Of a DNA stretch of 55,236 nt, positions 55,107 to 55,236 are shown piece by piece. A program made the translations under genes and the position numbers. The stretch comes from Modestobacter lapidis (GTDB taxonomy: Bacteria > Actinomycetota > Actinomycetes > Mycobacteriales > Geodermatophilaceae), in contig JABAKE010000022.1 of assembly GCA_019779905.1 (NCBI GenBank), positions 1 through 55,236 on the forward strand, written 5' to 3'. Each line of letters opens with the position of its first letter. Position 1 is the stretch's first letter. The notes under the pieces are model-generated. The model did not search any database. It had not been told where the DNA came from and worked only from the letters and a program-made list of their open reading frames with translations.

Positions 55107-55236
55107 TTCGGTACGACCGCGTCAGCTCCCGAACGAGTAGCGCAGCTCAGCGTTGATGAGCTCATTGAGGTTTTCTCACCAGGTTCGGCGGCCTGAAGGA
55201 CGTCGTCGCTGGTCGTCGCGGGTGTTCCGGATGTAG
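55107..55236. other. End of window, AT-richer sequence
   Basis: There is no supportable gene. The stretch from 55140 on, with GATGAGCTCATTGAGGTTTT, is the least GC-rich part of the window. It may be the edge of an accessory region beyond the window. Confidence 0.4.

Noticed and set aside
54513-55196. Plus-strand 227-codon frame at the window end
   Set aside because: The translation is charged and histidine-rich with no hydrophobic core or family likeness. The minus-strand frame is more protein-like, though also weak.

Overview
The window is about 55 kb of very GC-rich DNA. GTG starts and 4-base stop/start overlaps are common, and TANNNT -10 hexamers often sit 5-8 bases before a start codon. 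Its core gene order matches the M. tuberculosis manB-manA-sahH-mtrAB-lpqB-secA1-tgs3 and rhlE-moeZ-adnAB neighbourhoods (recalled from memory, not searched). I infer an actinobacterium, probably Geodermatophilaceae-like (Blastococcus, Geodermatophilus or Modestobacter). I saw no rRNA, tRNA, CRISPR, prophage or transposase.

Layout. 0.2-6 kb: mannose activation (manB, a Trm112-like protein, a SIS protein, manA) and ahcY. 6.1-12.1 kb: mtrA-mtrB-lpqB, a ComF-type phosphoribosyltransferase and a long hibernation factor. 12.2-16.4 kb: an acetyltransferase, an F420/flavin oxidoreductase and secA. 16.5-23.2 kb: an Rv3235-family protein, a LysM membrane protein, an excisionase-like HTH regulator, an orphan CpaB/CpaE-like pair, a wax-ester-synthase-family acyltransferase and a DUF6912 protein. 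23.2-27.9 kb: a 1403-residue FHA-FtsK/SpoIIIE ATPase divergent from a WXG100 protein, which looks like a minimal type VII secretion locus. 27.9-36.7 kb: accessory membrane proteins, NUDIX, PH-domain, PHP and VOC proteins, a lysE/lysG pair, an MpaB-type protein and a hydrolase. 36.9-47.4 kb: a beta-propeller protein, rhlE, a ferritin-like protein, DUF3107, a TetR regulator, a hydrolase, DUF3152, moeZ, a DinB-like protein, a secreted or anchored protein and an alkyltransferase-like protein. 47.6-54.4 kb: adnA-adnB, the motor-nuclease for double-strand-break resection. The last 0.9 kb has a different composition and no confident gene.

Regulatory and structural signals. At least eleven copies of a 45-60 bp palindromic element lie mostly just after stop codons, and one copy lies inside the 5' end of adnB. 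moeZ is preceded by an overlapping cysteine-containing uORF with a strong hairpin. The VOC gene has a leaderless 18-codon uORF followed by a hairpin. Many genes appear to be transcribed leaderless.

Most of the window is conserved actinobacterial housekeeping sequence. The least explained parts are the palindromic element family, the two uORF leaders, the isolated FHA-ATPase/WXG100 pair, and the acyltransferase that lacks the catalytic histidine.
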